From Acinetobacter colistiniresistens (GTDB lineage: Bacteria; Pseudomonadota; Gammaproteobacteria; Pseudomonadales; Moraxellaceae): a DNA stretch of 64,000 nt. The notes below the pieces were generated by a model. The model searched no databases, was not told the DNA's origin, and worked only from the letters and a program-made list of their open reading frames with translations. The stretch's first letter is position 1, and every line of letters starts with the position of its first letter. A program made the translations under genes and the position numbers. Shown piece after piece: positions 35,101 through 46,157 of this stretch. Location of the stretch: NCBI RefSeq assembly GCF_024582815.1, contig NZ_CP102099.1:2976001-3040000 (forward strand), written 5' to 3'.

Positions 35101-36516
35101 TTAGAACAGACGATTCATACCATTCAACGCTGCAACGCGATAGGCTTCCGCCATGGTTGGATAGTTGAAGGTTGTTTCGACAAAGTATTTCAACGTATTG
35201 TTTGGGCTATGCATCACCACTTGTCCAATGTGAATAATCTCTGCCGCATTGTTACCAAAACAGTGAATACCCAAGACTTCTAAAGTGTCACGATTGAACA
35301 GAATCTTTAATTCGCCTACTGTATCACCTGTAATCTGCGCACGCGCCAAGTGACGGAAAGATGCCTGCCCTACTTCGTAAGGTACTTTTTCTTCAGTCAA
35401 TTCCTGCTCAGTCTTACCAATCGATGAAATCTCTGGAATAGTATAAATGCCTGTTGGTACATCACGGATTGGCTTAACATTCTTTTCGCCTACCATGTTT
35501 GCACCCGCGCAACGACCTTGGTCATACGCAGCCGATGCTAAAGATGGCCAGCCAATGACATCACCCGCCGCATAAATATTTTCAGCTTCAGTTTGATATT
35601 GATCATTCACCATGAGCTGGCCACGACCATTTGGAACCAGGCCAACATTTTCCAAACCTAAACCATCAGTATTACCCGAACGACCGTTACACCATAAAAT
35701 TGCATCAGCTTTGATTTTCTTACCGCTGAGCAAATGCAAGACCACATGGTCATCAAAGGTTTCTAAACGATCGATTTGTTCATTGTGACGAATCAATACG
35801 CCTTGTTCACGTAAGTGATATGACAATGCATCGGCAATTTCATCATCCAGATAGCTTAAAAGTTTTTGCTGAGTGTTAATCAAATCAACTTTATGATCGA
35901 GTCCAATAAAGATAGATGCGTATTCACAACCAATCACACCTGCACCGTAAATGATGATTTTCTGGATTGAATAATCAAGATCAAGAATCTTGTCTGAATC
36001 AAATACACGTGGATGATTAAAATCAAGGCCTTTAGGCTGGTATGGACGACTACCTGTTGCAATCACAATTTGCTTGCAAATAATGGTGTCTTTAATGCCA
36101 TCCTGACCAAAAATCAAAACTGTGTTTTTGTCTTGGATATACGCACGACCGTGGAAAACTTCAATTTTATTGCGGTCATAAAAACGTGTATGTGTGTCGA
36201 CTTGCTGCTGAATCACTTTATGCGCATTACGCAACACCTGTTTCATCGTGAATTGTTTCCACTCACCGACTTTTTGAAACATTGGATCACGTTGATAACG
36301 AATAATACTTGAAACTGTTTGACGTAATGCTTTACTTGGAATTGTTCCTACGTGTGCGCAGTTACCACCGAGTTGATCACGAACATCAACGATTGCAACA
36401 CGTTTACCTGCTTTTGCAAGCTTCATTGCCGCGCCTTCGCCAGCTGGGCCAGAACCGAGAATTACTGCATCATATTTAACAATATTCCCACCAACGACCT
36501 CTTTCTTACGTGGCAT
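35101..36516 (-). CDS. sthA: Soluble pyridine nucleotide transhydrogenase
   Basis: 471 residues. FAD-binding [17 protein letters not shown] near residue 17, single-cysteine [16 protein letters not shown] in place of the disulfide of lipoamide dehydrogenases (the SthA hallmark), NAD-binding [13 protein letters not shown] near residue 190, and [15 protein letters not shown]. Converts NADPH plus NAD to NADP plus NADH to balance reductant. The C terminus (LNGMNRLF) is complete. Monocistronic. Confidence 0.95.
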   Translation of the reverse strand: MPRKKEVVGGNIVKYDAVILGSGPAGEGAAMKLAKAGKRVAIVDVRDQLGGNCAHVGTIPSKALRQTVSSIIRYQRDPMFQKVGEWKQFTMKQVLRNAHKVIQQQVDTHTRFYDRNKIEVFHGRAYIQDKNTVLIFGQDGIKDTIICKQIVIATGSRPYQPKGLDFNHPRVFDSDKILDLDYSIQKIIIYGAGVIGCEYASIFIGLDHKVDLINTQQKLLSYLDDEIADALSYHLREQGVLIRHNEQIDRLETFDDHVVLHLLSGKKIKADAILWCNGRSGNTDGLGLENVGLVPNGRGQLMVNDQYQTEAENIYAAGDVIGWPSLASAAYDQGRCAGANMVGEKNVKPIRDVPTGIYTIPEISSIGKTEQELTEEKVPYEVGQASFRHLARAQITGDTVGELKILFNRDTLEVLGIHCFGNNAAEIIHIGQVVMHSPNNTLKYFVETTFNYPTMAEAYRVAALNGMNRLF

Positions 36517-36705
36517 TCAAAGCTCCTTTGTTTCTAACCGTTTTTGCTTTATATATGATAACCAATATGCAGGCAGATGATGTATTTCACAACTATATAT
36601 TTTTATATATTTACATTTTCAAAATGAATACCACTTTTCATGCTTTATTACGGCAAATTTGACTATAATAACGGGATATCTCAAGTCAAAGGCTGTAGAA
36701 ATTAT

Positions 36706-37719
36706 ATGTCTGAACACCGTAAACCTGAACAGGGTATAAAACTTCGTGGCGCGGAAAAAGTCGCAAGAATTCCTGTAAAAGTTATCCCTACGGTTGAAGT
36801 ACCTCGCAAACCTGACTGGATTCGAGTCAAGATGACCGCTCCAGAAGAAGTTCAGCGTATCAAAACAACCTTGCGCTCGCAAAAACTGCATACGGTATGT
36901 GAAGAAGCTGCATGTCCTAACCTACCTGAATGTTTCGGTGGTGGTACAGCAACCTTTATGATCATGGGTGACATCTGTACACGTCGTTGTCCTTTCTGTG
37001 ACGTTGCACATGGTCGTCCAAATGCTTTAGATCCAGATGAACCTCGTCATATGGCAGAGACCATTTCCAATCTCGGCCTTAAATATGCGGTGATTACCTC
37101 GGTTGACCGTGATGATCTTTTGGATGGCGGTGCTCAACACTTCGTTGATTGTATCAAAGAAGCACGTGAATTGAGCCCTAAAACCTTATTGGAAATTCTG
37201 GTTCCCGACTTCCGTGGTCGTATGGATATTGCTTTACGCATCATGACAGAATGCCCACCAGACGTATTCAACCACAACATTGAAACTGTGCCGCGTTTAT
37301 ATAAAGCGATGCGTCCAGGTTCTGATTATCAGCACTCTTTAACACTGTTAAAAATGTTTAAAGAATACTGCCCTGATGTCCCAACCAAATGTGGCTTGAT
37401 GGTCGGTATCGGTGAAACTGAAGAAGAAGTGATCGCCCTGCTTGATGATCTTAGAGCACATGATGTTGACTACATCACCATTGGTCAATATCTACAACCC
37501 TCTAAGCAACATGCACCCATCGATCGCTTTGTTACACCAGAAGAATTCGAGCGTTATGCAGAACATGGTCGCAAACTCGGTTTTAGAAATATCTGGTCTG
37601 CGCCAATGGTTCGCTCAAGCTACTTTGCTGATCGCCAATACCATGGTGAACCTGTACCGGCAGTACGTCGAAAAGTTGATCCTGCCAAGAAAATTGCAGT
37701 TCAAACCATTGAAGCTTAA
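36706..37719 (+). CDS. lipA: Lipoyl synthase
   Basis: 337 residues from ATG 36706 (MSEHRKPEQ). Radical-SAM enzyme inserting two sulfurs into octanoyl-protein. The auxiliary cluster cysteines lie in [12 protein letters not shown], the SAM cluster in [16 protein letters not shown], and the C-terminal RSSY ([10 protein letters not shown]) supplies the serine ligand. The frame opens 22 codons earlier but with no better start. lipB is not adjacent. Confidence 0.97.
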   Translation: MSEHRKPEQGIKLRGAEKVARIPVKVIPTVEVPRKPDWIRVKMTAPEEVQRIKTTLRSQKLHTVCEEAACPNLPECFGGGTATFMIMGDICTRRCPFCDVAHGRPNALDPDEPRHMAETISNLGLKYAVITSVDRDDLLDGGAQHFVDCIKEARELSPKTLLEILVPDFRGRMDIALRIMTECPPDVFNHNIETVPRLYKAMRPGSDYQHSLTLLKMFKEYCPDVPTKCGLMVGIGETEEEVIALLDDLRAHDVDYITIGQYLQPSKQHAPIDRFVTPEEFERYAEHGRKLGFRNIWSAPMVRSSYFADRQYHGEPVPAVRRKVDPAKKIAVQTIEA

Positions 37720-37733
37720 CGTTTAGTTGGCAA

Positions 37734-37766
37734 TAAAAAACACCACGATTGTGGTGTTTTTTATTA
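37734..37766 (+). terminator. lipA terminator
   Basis: AACACCAC-GATT-GTGGTGTT hairpin with flanking A and T runs. Also usable by the convergent KAS III gene. Confidence 0.88.
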
Positions 37767-37779
37767 TTAAAGTAAAAAC

Positions 37780-38886
37780 TTAAGCAATATGCTTTTGTAC
37801 CACAATCGAACCAACAGAATAGCCAGCACCGAATGAAGAAATCACAGCGAATTCGCCATTATCTACCTGCTCACCAGTACGATGCATCGCAATGATGACG
37901 CCCGCAGATGAAGTATTAGCAAACTCATCCAAGATGATCGGTGCACGATCAAGATCAGCGTCTTTACCTACCACTAATTTTAAAATCAGTTCATTCATGT
38001 TGGCATTGGCTTGGTGTAACCAGAAACGCTTGATTTGTTCAGGGGTTAATTCAAGTTTCTCTAATTGTGCCGTAATGATTTTCGCAACCAGCGGACAAAC
38101 TTCTTTAAAGACTTTACGGCCATCTTGACGGAACAGTTTGTCATCCACCACCGCATCTTCACTGCGGTTTAAGAAACCGAAGTTATTACGAATATTATTT
38201 GAGAACTGGGTAAACAAATGAATATCTAAAATTTCAAAGCCAGATTTGCTTTCCGTTTCCTCAATGATCGATGCAGTTGCAACATCACCAAAGATAAAGT
38301 GTGCATCACGGGTACGATAATCCAAATGGCCTGAAGTAATCTCAACATTTAGCAGCAACACACGACGAGCACCACATTTCACTGCATCATAGGCTTGTTT
38401 CAAACCAAATGTTGCCGCAGAACAAGCCACATTCATATCATAGGCATAGCCTTGAATACCCAAGGCTGACTGGATTTCAATCGCCACTGCCGGATAGGCA
38501 CGCTGCATATTTGAACATGCCAAGATGACTACATCAATGTCTTCTGCAGTGACACCAGCATTTTCCATCGCTTGTTTCGCTGCGATCACACCCCACTCCG
38601 CTTGGAGTGAAAGCTCATCATTACTGCGCTCTTGTAAACGCGGGCGCAAACGATTCGGATCTAAAATACCAGATTTTTCGACCACGTAACGGCGTTTAAT
38701 CCCAGAGGCTTTTTCAATAAACTCAGGGCTTGAGCCGCGTAAAGCCTCAATCTCGCCTGCTTCGATTTGAGCTGCGTGGTCTTGGTTATACTGTTCTACA
38801 TAAGCATTTAAACTTTCAACCAACTCTTCATTGGAAATAGATTCGGTTGGGTGGAATAAACCTGTACCAGTTATACGGATGCCCAT
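37780..38886 (-). CDS. Beta-ketoacyl-ACP synthase III (long KAS III type)
   Basis: 368 residues, about 50 longer than E. coli FabH because of an insertion after residue 40 ([21 protein letters not shown]). Catalytic triad: Cys in [10 protein letters not shown], His in [11 protein letters not shown] and Asn in EFANTSSAG. This long class in pseudomonads and Acinetobacter takes medium-chain acyl-CoA starters and is distinct from the acetyl-CoA enzyme. It may shuttle degraded fatty acids back to synthesis; that role is from family knowledge. Confidence 0.9.
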   Translation of the reverse strand: MGIRITGTGLFHPTESISNEELVESLNAYVEQYNQDHAAQIEAGEIEALRGSSPEFIEKASGIKRRYVVEKSGILDPNRLRPRLQERSNDELSLQAEWGVIAAKQAMENAGVTAEDIDVVILACSNMQRAYPAVAIEIQSALGIQGYAYDMNVACSAATFGLKQAYDAVKCGARRVLLLNVEITSGHLDYRTRDAHFIFGDVATASIIEETESKSGFEILDIHLFTQFSNNIRNNFGFLNRSEDAVVDDKLFRQDGRKVFKEVCPLVAKIITAQLEKLELTPEQIKRFWLHQANANMNELILKLVVGKDADLDRAPIILDEFANTSSAGVIIAMHRTGEQVDNGEFAVISSFGAGYSVGSIVVQKHIA

Positions 38887-38931
38887 GTAAAACTCCTGTA
38901 AAGAATGCTTCTAACTTTCATATTTCTCAGT

Positions 38932-41900
38932 TTAACCGATTGCTAATCGATCCCATAGTTTTTGTAATCTAGTTGGTGAAATAGGCAGCTTTGTTTTCAT
39001 CGGCTGAGAAAACAAGGAAATTCTGAGTTCTTCCAACATCAAATACAATTCTTTGATTCTAAGATCATTTTTAAATTTAAACACTTTGTCCATCCATGGA
39101 TCGACATCATCAATTGCAGCAAGGTCTCGTTGTAGATTATTGGGCAAACGATCTAAACGCAATAGCAGTGCTTTTAAATAGCGCGGGTATTCCTGCCAAA
39201 TCTCAGGTGGACGGCTATACACAAAGTTTGCCAAAGACATTAAATCAAGCTGATCTTCAATATCATCTACACTTCGGCCAAAGATCGTCTGATCCAAGAC
39301 CAATAATTCACGGCGAATCTGCTGCCATTGGGTAAATATTTCAGTTAAATCACTTAATGTCTGTTGACCATTTGCTAAAAACTGCTTTTTGGTTTCAGTC
39401 AGTAGTTGCTGAAACTCATCTGAATTTTTAGGTAGCTCCTGAATCGAAACCTGTAAGGTTGCATAGACCAGCATTTGTTCCAGTTTGGCACGATCCCCCA
39501 ACGGCGAATAAGCCAATGCCAACGGCTTGGAAATCTGCTTTTTCAATTGACGGATTAAATCTCCCAATTGCATATGCACCAGACGAATCACCCCTTCACG
39601 ATGTTGCTTGATCGCTTCATCTTGATCATTGAAGGTTTGAATCACCACGCCCGATTCATCTTTGGCATCAAGCTCAGCAAATCGCTTACTTGGAACCAAC
39701 GCCTGATATTGCTTGACGATCACGCCCGTCACTTTTTGAGAGGCTTCAAATACAAAATTCTCAGGGAAGGTCTGGAACTCACCGGCTTGCTGTTTCACTG
39801 GACGATGAGTTTCAACACGACAACGTGCTTTTAATTCGTCTAAGTCACGGCCTTGAGCAATGAGTTTACCTTTTTCATCTAACACCTTGATAAAAGGCAC
39901 CAGATATTGATCAATCCGCTCGAAAGAAAAATCTTTTTCCGTGATCTGCTCGCCACGTAACGCAAAAGCTAAATAATTAAATAGATGCTCACGTAAATGT
40001 ACCGCATCAATGCCTTGCATCAACTTTTTTGCCGTATCTGGAATCGGAACCAGATTACGACGTTTATCTTTAGGAAGTGCCTTCAGTAAAGCTTCAATTA
40101 AATCTTGTCGCCAACCTGGAATTCCCCAAGACCATTGCTTTTCATCCACTTGCGGTAAAGCCTGTACAGGAATTTTAACCGTTGCCCCATCTTCATCATG
40201 ACTTGGATCAAAACGATAGCTTGCAGCCAAACGTAACTGACCATTATGCAGATAATCTGGAAATTGTTGCGTGGTCGGACGATCATTCATCCACAAAGCA
40301 TCGTCTTCTACAAAAAGATAACGTGGATTTTCTGTTTCTACCGTTGCGCGCCAATCTTCAAAGCTACGACGACTGGCAATTTCCTCTGGCACTTTCTCGG
40401 CATAGAACTGGTAAATGGTTTCCTCATCGACCACCAAATCGCGACGACGCAACTTATCTTCTACCCGTTCAACTTCTTCGAGTTTCAACAGGTTGTGCTT
40501 TAAAAACGGCGGTGTAACACCTAAATTACCTGTAGTCAGAGCATCTCGTAGGAAGATTTCATGTGCCGCAGGCTGATCTACTTTCTCAAAATTCACCATG
40601 CGTTTCGGTTCAATGATTAAACCAAACAGCGAAATCTGCGCATAGGCATTGACGATGCCTGCTTTTTTCGACCAATGTGGCTCAAAGTAATGATATTTCA
40701 ATAGATCGCGTGCTGCCAATAAAATCCATTCTGGATCAATTTTGGCCAAGGTACGTAAATACACCTGAGAGGTTTCCACCATCTCAAAGGCCATGACCCA
40801 AGCAGTATTGGTCTTATGTAAGGTACTGGCAGGAAAAACTTTGGCCTTCTGCTGGCGTACCGCCATAAAAGTATTACGTTCATCGGTTTTGTTGGCGATA
40901 AATGAAAGCAAGCCAGTTAACAGCGCACGGTGTAAGTTTTCATAGTTGGCTGATTTTTCATTAAAACTGAGTTTTAAACCTTCAGCCAGTTCAACCAACT
41001 GCTGATGGGTTTGTTTCCATTCACGTAAGCGCAGCCAACTCAAGAAATGCTGCCGTGCAAACTGACGGCGCTTGTTTTCGGTTTGTGTATCTGGACTGGT
41101 TTGAATGGTATTCCAAAGTTTTAAATAGAATAGAAAATCAGAGTCAGCTTCTTTAAATAAAGCATGCTTTTGATCTGCCTGCATTTGTTTATCGGCAGGA
41201 CGTTCACGCGGATCTTGAATGGCCAAGGCACTGACAATAATCAGCGTCTCTTTAAGTACGCCAAAGTGCGCACCGCCAATCAACATTCGTGCCAGTCGTG
41301 GGTCAATCGGCATACGCGCCATCATTTGACCGACTTTGGTTAAGCTATCTGGACTTCCCCCTTTGGTAAAGGGGGATTGAGGGGGATTATCTCTAGATGA
41401 ATCTCCCTTGCGGAACATCGTTTGTTCCTCACCTCTTTGGGAAAGAGGGGCTTTTTTATCTGTTAATGCCCCCAATTCAATCAAGAGTTTGCGACCATCA
41501 TTCACCAGACGAAAATCAGGTGGTTCAATGAAATCAAAATCTTCCAGACTGCCCAGACCTAAACTTTGCATCTGCAAAATCACGGAAGCCAAGTTGGTTC
41601 GTTTAATCTCAGGTTCGGTAAACTCAGGACGGCTTAAAAAGTCTTCTTCGCTGTACAAACGAATACAGACACCCGCAGCAATACGACCACAACGGCCTTT
41701 ACGCTGATTGGCTGCTGCCTGTGAAATCGCTTCAATCGGTAAGCGCTGTACCCGTGAACGGTAGTTATAGCGGGAAATACGGGCAAAACCACTATCAATC
41801 ACATAACGAATATTCGGCACCGTCAACGCCGTTTCCGCCACGTTGGTGGCAATAATAATGCGCCGTCCTTTACCACTTGGACTAAAAATCTTTTGCTGTT

Positions 41901-42888
41901 CAGCCAGCGCCAAACGTGCATATAAAGGCAGTACCTCAGTATGTCGAGGACCATACTTTTGCAAGGTTTCCTGTAATTCCCGAATTTCTTGCTCGGTACT
42001 GGCAAAAATCAGAATATCGGCATGTTCAGGATGACCACGACTTTCTGCATCGGCAAAACATTCTTCGACTGCTTGTACCACAGCACGTGGTAGATTTTCT
42101 TCAAAGTCATCGAACTCATCATCATCACTACCGACAATACTCAACTCGGAGATGGGACGATAACGTACTTCAACAGGGAAGCTTCGCCCTTCCACTTCAA
42201 AGATTGGGGCATTATGAAAGTATTGACTAAAACGGTTTACATCTAAAGTCGCCGAAGTCACGATGACTTTTAAATCAGGACGCTTTGGCAATAACTGCTT
42301 GAGATAGCCCATGATAAAGTCAATATTGAGTGAACGTTCGTGCGCCTCATCAATAATAATCGTGTCGTATTTTGATAAAAAACGGTCATTGGTCAATTCA
42401 GCCAGCAGAATACCATCTGTCATCAAACGGACGATGGAGTCTTGCGAACCTTGCTCATTAAAACGAATCTTAAAGCCAATTGATTCGCCAAGTTTCTCGC
42501 CCACTTCTTCCGCAATACGTTGCGAGACACTGCGTGCAGCCAGACGACGAGGTTGCGTATGACCGATCATGCCTGTAAGACCACGACCCGCCAGCATCGC
42601 AATTTGCGGTAGTTGCGTGGTTTTACCAGAGCCAGTTTCCCCTGCCACAATAATGACTTGATGCTTTTGAATCGCAGCAATCAGGCGATCTGCATATTGA
42701 GTAACAGGCAAGTCTTGATTGAGCTTGATTTGCGGTATACGGGCTAAACGCTGTTTAACTTTATGATTGGACTGTTCAAATAGTTTTTCGATGTCTGCTT
42801 TTTCTGTTTTCTTATCCTTGCGCAGTCGATTTAAACGGTGACGGTCACGTGCCATAACCCATTGATCTACATTTAAATGACTCTGCAC
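38932..42888 (-). CDS. hrpA: ATP-dependent RNA helicase HrpA
   Basis: About 1,318 residues if GTG 42888 is the start; the frame is open to a TTG at 42951, and the first ATG is 42855. DEAH helicase motifs: GETGSGKTTQLPQ, DEAHERSLNIDF, TSATLD and QRKGRCGR, then the OB-fold and a long C-terminal DUF3418 region, as in E. coli HrpA. Between ELGALTD and SLTKVGQMMARM about 35 codons come from an inserted palindromic repeat (see 41353-41457) absent from E. coli HrpA. HrpA acts on stalled or collided ribosomes. Confidence 0.95.
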   Translation of the reverse strand: MQSHLNVDQWVMARDRHRLNRLRKDKKTEKADIEKLFEQSNHKVKQRLARIPQIKLNQDLPVTQYADRLIAAIQKHQVIIVAGETGSGKTTQLPQIAMLAGRGLTGMIGHTQPRRLAARSVSQRIAEEVGEKLGESIGFKIRFNEQGSQDSIVRLMTDGILLAELTNDRFLSKYDTIIIDEAHERSLNIDFIMGYLKQLLPKRPDLKVIVTSATLDVNRFSQYFHNAPIFEVEGRSFPVEVRYRPISELSIVGSDDDEFDDFEENLPRAVVQAVEECFADAESRGHPEHADILIFASTEQEIRELQETLQKYGPRHTEVLPLYARLALAEQQKIFSPSGKGRRIIIATNVAETALTVPNIRYVIDSGFARISRYNYRSRVQRLPIEAISQAAANQRKGRCGRIAAGVCIRLYSEEDFLSRPEFTEPEIKRTNLASVILQMQSLGLGSLEDFDFIEPPDFRLVNDGRKLLIELGALTDKKAPLSQRGEEQTMFRKGDSSRDNPPQSPFTKGGSPDSLTKVGQMMARMPIDPRLARMLIGGAHFGVLKETLIIVSALAIQDPRERPADKQMQADQKHALFKEADSDFLFYLKLWNTIQTSPDTQTENKRRQFARQHFLSWLRLREWKQTHQQLVELAEGLKLSFNEKSANYENLHRALLTGLLSFIANKTDERNTFMAVRQQKAKVFPASTLHKTNTAWVMAFEMVETSQVYLRTLAKIDPEWILLAARDLLKYHYFEPHWSKKAGIVNAYAQISLFGLIIEPKRMVNFEKVDQPAAHEIFLRDALTTGNLGVTPPFLKHNLLKLEEVERVEDKLRRRDLVVDEETIYQFYAEKVPEEIASRRSFEDWRATVETENPRYLFVEDDALWMNDRPTTQQFPDYLHNGQLRLAASYRFDPSHDEDGATVKIPVQALPQVDEKQWSWGIPGWRQDLIEALLKALPKDKRRNLVPIPDTAKKLMQGIDAVHLREHLFNYLAFALRGEQITEKDFSFERIDQYLVPFIKVLDEKGKLIAQGRDLDELKARCRVETHRPVKQQAGEFQTFPENFVFEASQKVTGVIVKQYQALVPSKRFAELDAKDESGVVIQTFNDQDEAIKQHREGVIRLVHMQLGDLIRQLKKQISKPLALAYSPLGDRAKLEQMLVYATLQVSIQELPKNSDEFQQLLTETKKQFLANGQQTLSDLTEIFTQWQQIRRELLVLDQTIFGRSVDDIEDQLDLMSLANFVYSRPPEIWQEYPRYLKALLLRLDRLPNNLQRDLAAIDDVDPWMDKVFKFKNDLRIKELYLMLEELRISLFSQPMKTKLPISPTRLQKLWDRLAIG
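41353..41457. repeat. Palindromic REP-like element inserted in frame in hrpA
   Basis: Bounded by two short hairpins: CCCCCTTT-GGT-AAAGGGGG at one end and CCTCTTT-GGG-AAAGAGG at the other. Such paired GC palindromes are known as dispersed intergenic repeats in Acinetobacter genomes. Here the unit is about 105 bases, a multiple of three, with no stop in the hrpA frame, so it codes for a low-complexity stretch (PLSQRGEEQ...NPPQSPFTKGG). Confidence 0.75.
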
Positions 42889-43025
42889 TGAACAGCTTTC
42901 CTGAAAATAAAAAGAATCGCCTATTTTACGCCTTAAAACCTTGCTATGCAAAGAAAGCTTTTCTAGACCTTAGCCACCGCAGAGACTTAGCACTAAAAAT
43001 TCAGATCTTGAATCAAGTTAAATAA

Positions 43026-43337
43026 TTATTCATCCGAGGCTGAAACAATAAAAATAGACCTTAATTTTGATTCACTTACTTCGTTTGGATCAAAATCAAC
43101 GACAAGATTAAGAAAAGTAGAGACCTGTAACCAGTGTTGATAATCTTTTCCTTTTAATACTTTTGGTATGAAAATAGCGCCTTCTCTGATTTCTTGCTGA
43201 CTTTGTTTTGCATCCAATACAATTATCGAACATGAGAATAAATCAACCGCCTAATGATTTGGAATAAATATTGCCCCCTCTTTTGGGAGATAAGTTTTTG
43301 CTTGTGTAAGACTTACTAGACCACTATATGATTCCAT
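43026..43337 (-). pseudogene. Small unknown gene interrupted by an in-frame amber stop
   Basis: From ATG 43337, preceded by AGGAG, the frame reads MESYSGLVSLTQAKTYLPKE and on to a TAG at 43253-43251. It then continues open in the same frame to 43026 (103 codons in all), including VDLFSCSIIVLDAKQSQQE and LNLVVDFDPNEVSESKLRS. The short motif EGAIFIP occurs on both sides of the stop. Either a nonsense mutation in one gene or two tiny proteins. No family recognised. The stop is not near a homopolymer. Confidence 0.4.
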
Positions 43338-43800
43338 TCCTTCACTCCTGCCAATTAATTCCTGTATTTTTATAGTAACAAATCAATAATCTCATCAAAC
43401 TAATTTCTCTTCTCCTTATCGTATTCGTATTTTTTCTTTTGCAAATCTATCCTAACGCTCAAGGATCACGACCAGATATTTTCAAAAATGAAACAGATAG
43501 CCGTAGAAAATTTAATCGTATATCTTGGTTTTTATATATTTTTAGATTTTTTCAATTTTACCCTTGAATTTTAACAGCGTAGACTTCATGTTGTTATGCA
43601 CATTAGTTTTGGATAGTTTGTCATGTTTGCTTCATCTGTATGCAGTCAAATAAGGCAGATATCCTTGGGTGAAAGTCGTTTTTGATTGAGTTATTCAATT
43701 TTCCGATTTTAGTCATGTAAAAATACTATTTCCCCAATAACTAAAAATTATTTATTCTTGACCTCGTAAACAAGTAAGGCGTTAGCCTCTCAATAAAACC
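43338..43800. other. Intergenic region upstream of ahpC
   Basis: About 460 AT-rich bases without a supported gene. It should contain the ahpC promoter and, by analogy with relatives, an OxyR site, but I could not place either with confidence. Confidence 0.5.
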
Positions 43801-43818
43801 TCAATCATGGAGACAATG

Positions 43819-44382
43819 ATGAGCTTAATTAATACTGAAGTTAAACCATTTAAAGCAACTGCGTACCACAACGGTCAATTTGTTGAAGTATCTGAAGCTG
43901 ATCTTAAAGGCAAATGGTCTGTTGTATTCTTCTACCCAGCTGACTTCACTTTCGTATGTCCAACTGAGTTAGGCGACCTTGCTGACAACTATGCTGAATT
44001 CCAAAAATTAGGCGTTGAAATCTATGGCGTATCTACTGATACTCACTTCACGCACAAAGCTTGGCACGACACTTCAGAAGTTATTGGTAAAATCCAATAT
44101 CCATTGATCGGCGATCCAACTTGGACGCTTTCTAAAAACTTCGAGGTATTAATCGAAGCTGCTGGTCTTGCTGACCGTGGTACTTTCGTAATCGATCCAG
44201 AAGGCAAAATCCAAATCGTTGAAATCAACGCGGGTGGTATCGGTCGTGATGCATCTGAACTTCTTCGTAAAGTTAAAGCTGCTCAATACGTTCACGCTCA
44301 CCCAGGTGAAGTATGTCCAGCTAAATGGAAAGAAGGCGAAGCTACACTTGCTCCATCTATCGACTTAGTTGGTAAAATCTAA
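43819..44382 (+). CDS. ahpC: Alkyl hydroperoxide reductase subunit C (peroxiredoxin)
   Basis: 187 residues from ATG 43819 ([11 protein letters not shown]), with GGAG upstream; ATGs at 43807 and 43816 are weaker. The peroxidatic Cys is in [17 protein letters not shown] and the resolving Cys in [13 protein letters not shown], with GGIGR and the C-terminal helix typical of robust 2-Cys Prx1/AhpC proteins. Reduces peroxides with electrons from AhpF, encoded 4 kb away. Confidence 0.97.
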   Translation: MSLINTEVKPFKATAYHNGQFVEVSEADLKGKWSVVFFYPADFTFVCPTELGDLADNYAEFQKLGVEIYGVSTDTHFTHKAWHDTSEVIGKIQYPLIGDPTWTLSKNFEVLIEAAGLADRGTFVIDPEGKIQIVEINAGGIGRDASELLRKVKAAQYVHAHPGEVCPAKWKEGEATLAPSIDLVGKI

Positions 44383-44406
44383 TTATCTAGATTAGACCTA
44401 GTCGTC

Positions 44407-44440
44407 TGAAACCACCCTTTTTAGGGTGGTTTCTTTTTGC
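44407..44440 (+). terminator. ahpC terminator
   Basis: GAAACCACCCT / AGGGTGGTTTC stem followed by TTTTT. Confidence 0.92.
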
Positions 44441-44634
44441 CTGTTTTTTTCAAAATCGTAGATTAGTAATCCTATAATTTTATAGCTAATTTTTTACAAT
44501 TCTTATACTTATAAGTTTATAGCAAGCTGCACATATGAATTGTCAGACCGTCCCAGTTGGAGTACTGTCAAATGAGGAAACACCAGAGTTATTCATTATG
44601 TACTAAAAGATCAAATCAATATGGGGACGAATAT

Positions 44635-44844
44635 ATGGAAAAACCGGTTGTTGTAACCTCTTGGAAATACGATGTTTCTTCACGCTATTTAAAAATTTTC
44701 TATAGCAATGGCTCAGGCGAGCTTTATCATCCTGTTCCAGAGTTTATCTACAATAATTTGCTTCGTACCAACGATAAAACAGCCTTTGTGCACAAATATC
44801 TTGAATTTGATCTACATTTTAAACGGCTCTGTATCTCAGCTTAA
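44635..44844 (+). CDS. KTSC-domain small protein
   Basis: 69 residues from ATG 44635, with GGGGACG upstream (the frame opens at 44557). VTSWKYDVSSRYLKIFYSNGSGELYHPVP and an end of KYLEFDLHFKRL match the KTSC domain, a small fold found alone or beside lysyl-tRNA synthetase-like and phage proteins, without known function. The usual KTSC tetrad is replaced here by HKYL. Monocistronic. Confidence 0.8.
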   Translation: MEKPVVVTSWKYDVSSRYLKIFYSNGSGELYHPVPEFIYNNLLRTNDKTAFVHKYLEFDLHFKRLCISA

Positions 44845-44853
44845 AATATAAAA

Positions 44854-44875
44854 AATCAGCCCAATTGGGCTGATT
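44854..44875. terminator. Bidirectional terminator
   Basis: Perfect palindrome AATCAGCCCAA/TTGGGCTGATT between the KTSC gene and the convergent alkB, preceded by an A run that is a T run on the alkB strand. Confidence 0.8.
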
Positions 44876-44896
44876 TGCATTGGATCTGGTCGAGCT

Positions 44897-46090
44897 TTAA
44901 GTGGCACTATGTTGTTCAGCATATTTCTCTAACATTTTCTGTCTGGCCTCAGGATAAACATTAATTCTGTCTAAATCACCTTTGTAGTGCTGCACCACTC
45001 GATCATCCATAATTTTTGACCACCACGATGGAATAAACGCAGGTAAAATCATTGCGCCATACCCTGCTGGTAATTGAGGTGCATCTTCAAAATGACGCAA
45101 GGTCTGGAAGCTTCGGGTTGGATTGGCATGATGATCCGAATGGCGTTGTAATTGATACAAGAACAAATTGGTCACCACATTATTATTGTTCCAACTATGC
45201 TCAGGTAAAGTACGCTCATATTGACCATTGGCCTTTTTCTCGCGCTTTAAACCATAATGTTCAATGTAATTCACTGATTCAAATAAAGTCACCGCATAGG
45301 CAGCTTGCGTGACTTGGAACGGTACCGAACGCATGCCAAACTTGCTAAACATAGCCGCATGATACACGGCAGACATCGCCCAGCCATGTATCAACTCATT
45401 TTCCTTACAGAAGAAAGGCAACTTCTTACGTGCTAAACGATTCTTTTCAATTTCAATCGCGGATTTAAAGCTGCCAATGACAGTACGCGGTAAGAATTTC
45501 CAGAAAGTTTCGCCAAATTGTGACGATGCAGGATCTTCTGGTGTTGCAACACGACGATGATGCCCATATGGATGTTCGATGCGAAAGTGGTTATACCCCG
45601 ATGGTGCCAAGGCTAAATGGGAAAGGTAATGTTCAAGCCGCCCAGTTTTATGGCTAAGTTCATGCGCGGTATTAATCGCAATCCCATTGACCATGCCCAC
45701 CAAAGTTCCAAGTAAAACTTGATCCGCGACGGGTGTATTTTTACGACTGGCTAAATAAGCGCCATAAATATTGGTCGCATATTGTAATGGTATGAAAAGC
45801 TTCACAATACGTGAATAATAAGGATCTGCTTCCAAGTCTGCGATTGCATCTAATGGCGGATTTTCCGTGTCTTCACCAATTAGTTTATCCAGTGCAGGAA
45901 TAACGCCATGAATAAATAATGGACCAAAAGAAGCGAAGAATTTTTTGGTTTTCTTCGGGCCAAATTGATAACCCGCCAGACCGCTCATTGCAATTGTAGG
46001 GACAGCCAACCCCAATAACCATAAATGACGTTTTTTATCTTTAAAGTTTGTTGTTGCCTGCTCTACATCAATTTGAGTATGCATATTCAT
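44897..46090 (-). CDS. alkB: Alkane 1-monooxygenase
   Basis: 397 residues from ATG 46090, which follows GAGGAAATTCTA. Integral-membrane di-iron hydroxylase that oxidises n-alkanes to 1-alkanols with rubredoxin electrons. Histidine motifs: NTAHELSHK, HPYGHHRRVATPEDPAS, NYIEHYGL and QRHSDHHANPTR, between several hydrophobic helices. Close in layout to Acinetobacter AlkM. Rubredoxin genes are not in the window. Divergent from the regulator gene, with a tandem repeat in between. Confidence 0.96.
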   Translation of the reverse strand: MNMHTQIDVEQATTNFKDKKRHLWLLGLAVPTIAMSGLAGYQFGPKKTKKFFASFGPLFIHGVIPALDKLIGEDTENPPLDAIADLEADPYYSRIVKLFIPLQYATNIYGAYLASRKNTPVADQVLLGTLVGMVNGIAINTAHELSHKTGRLEHYLSHLALAPSGYNHFRIEHPYGHHRRVATPEDPASSQFGETFWKFLPRTVIGSFKSAIEIEKNRLARKKLPFFCKENELIHGWAMSAVYHAAMFSKFGMRSVPFQVTQAAYAVTLFESVNYIEHYGLKREKKANGQYERTLPEHSWNNNNVVTNLFLYQLQRHSDHHANPTRSFQTLRHFEDAPQLPAGYGAMILPAFIPSWWSKIMDDRVVQHYKGDLDRINVYPEARQKMLEKYAEQHSAT

Positions 46091-46157
46091 TAGAATTTCC
46101 TCAATCAAACACAAAATGTTTTGCCTGAATTGAGTGTGTGCTTTTATCGCCCCTCTA

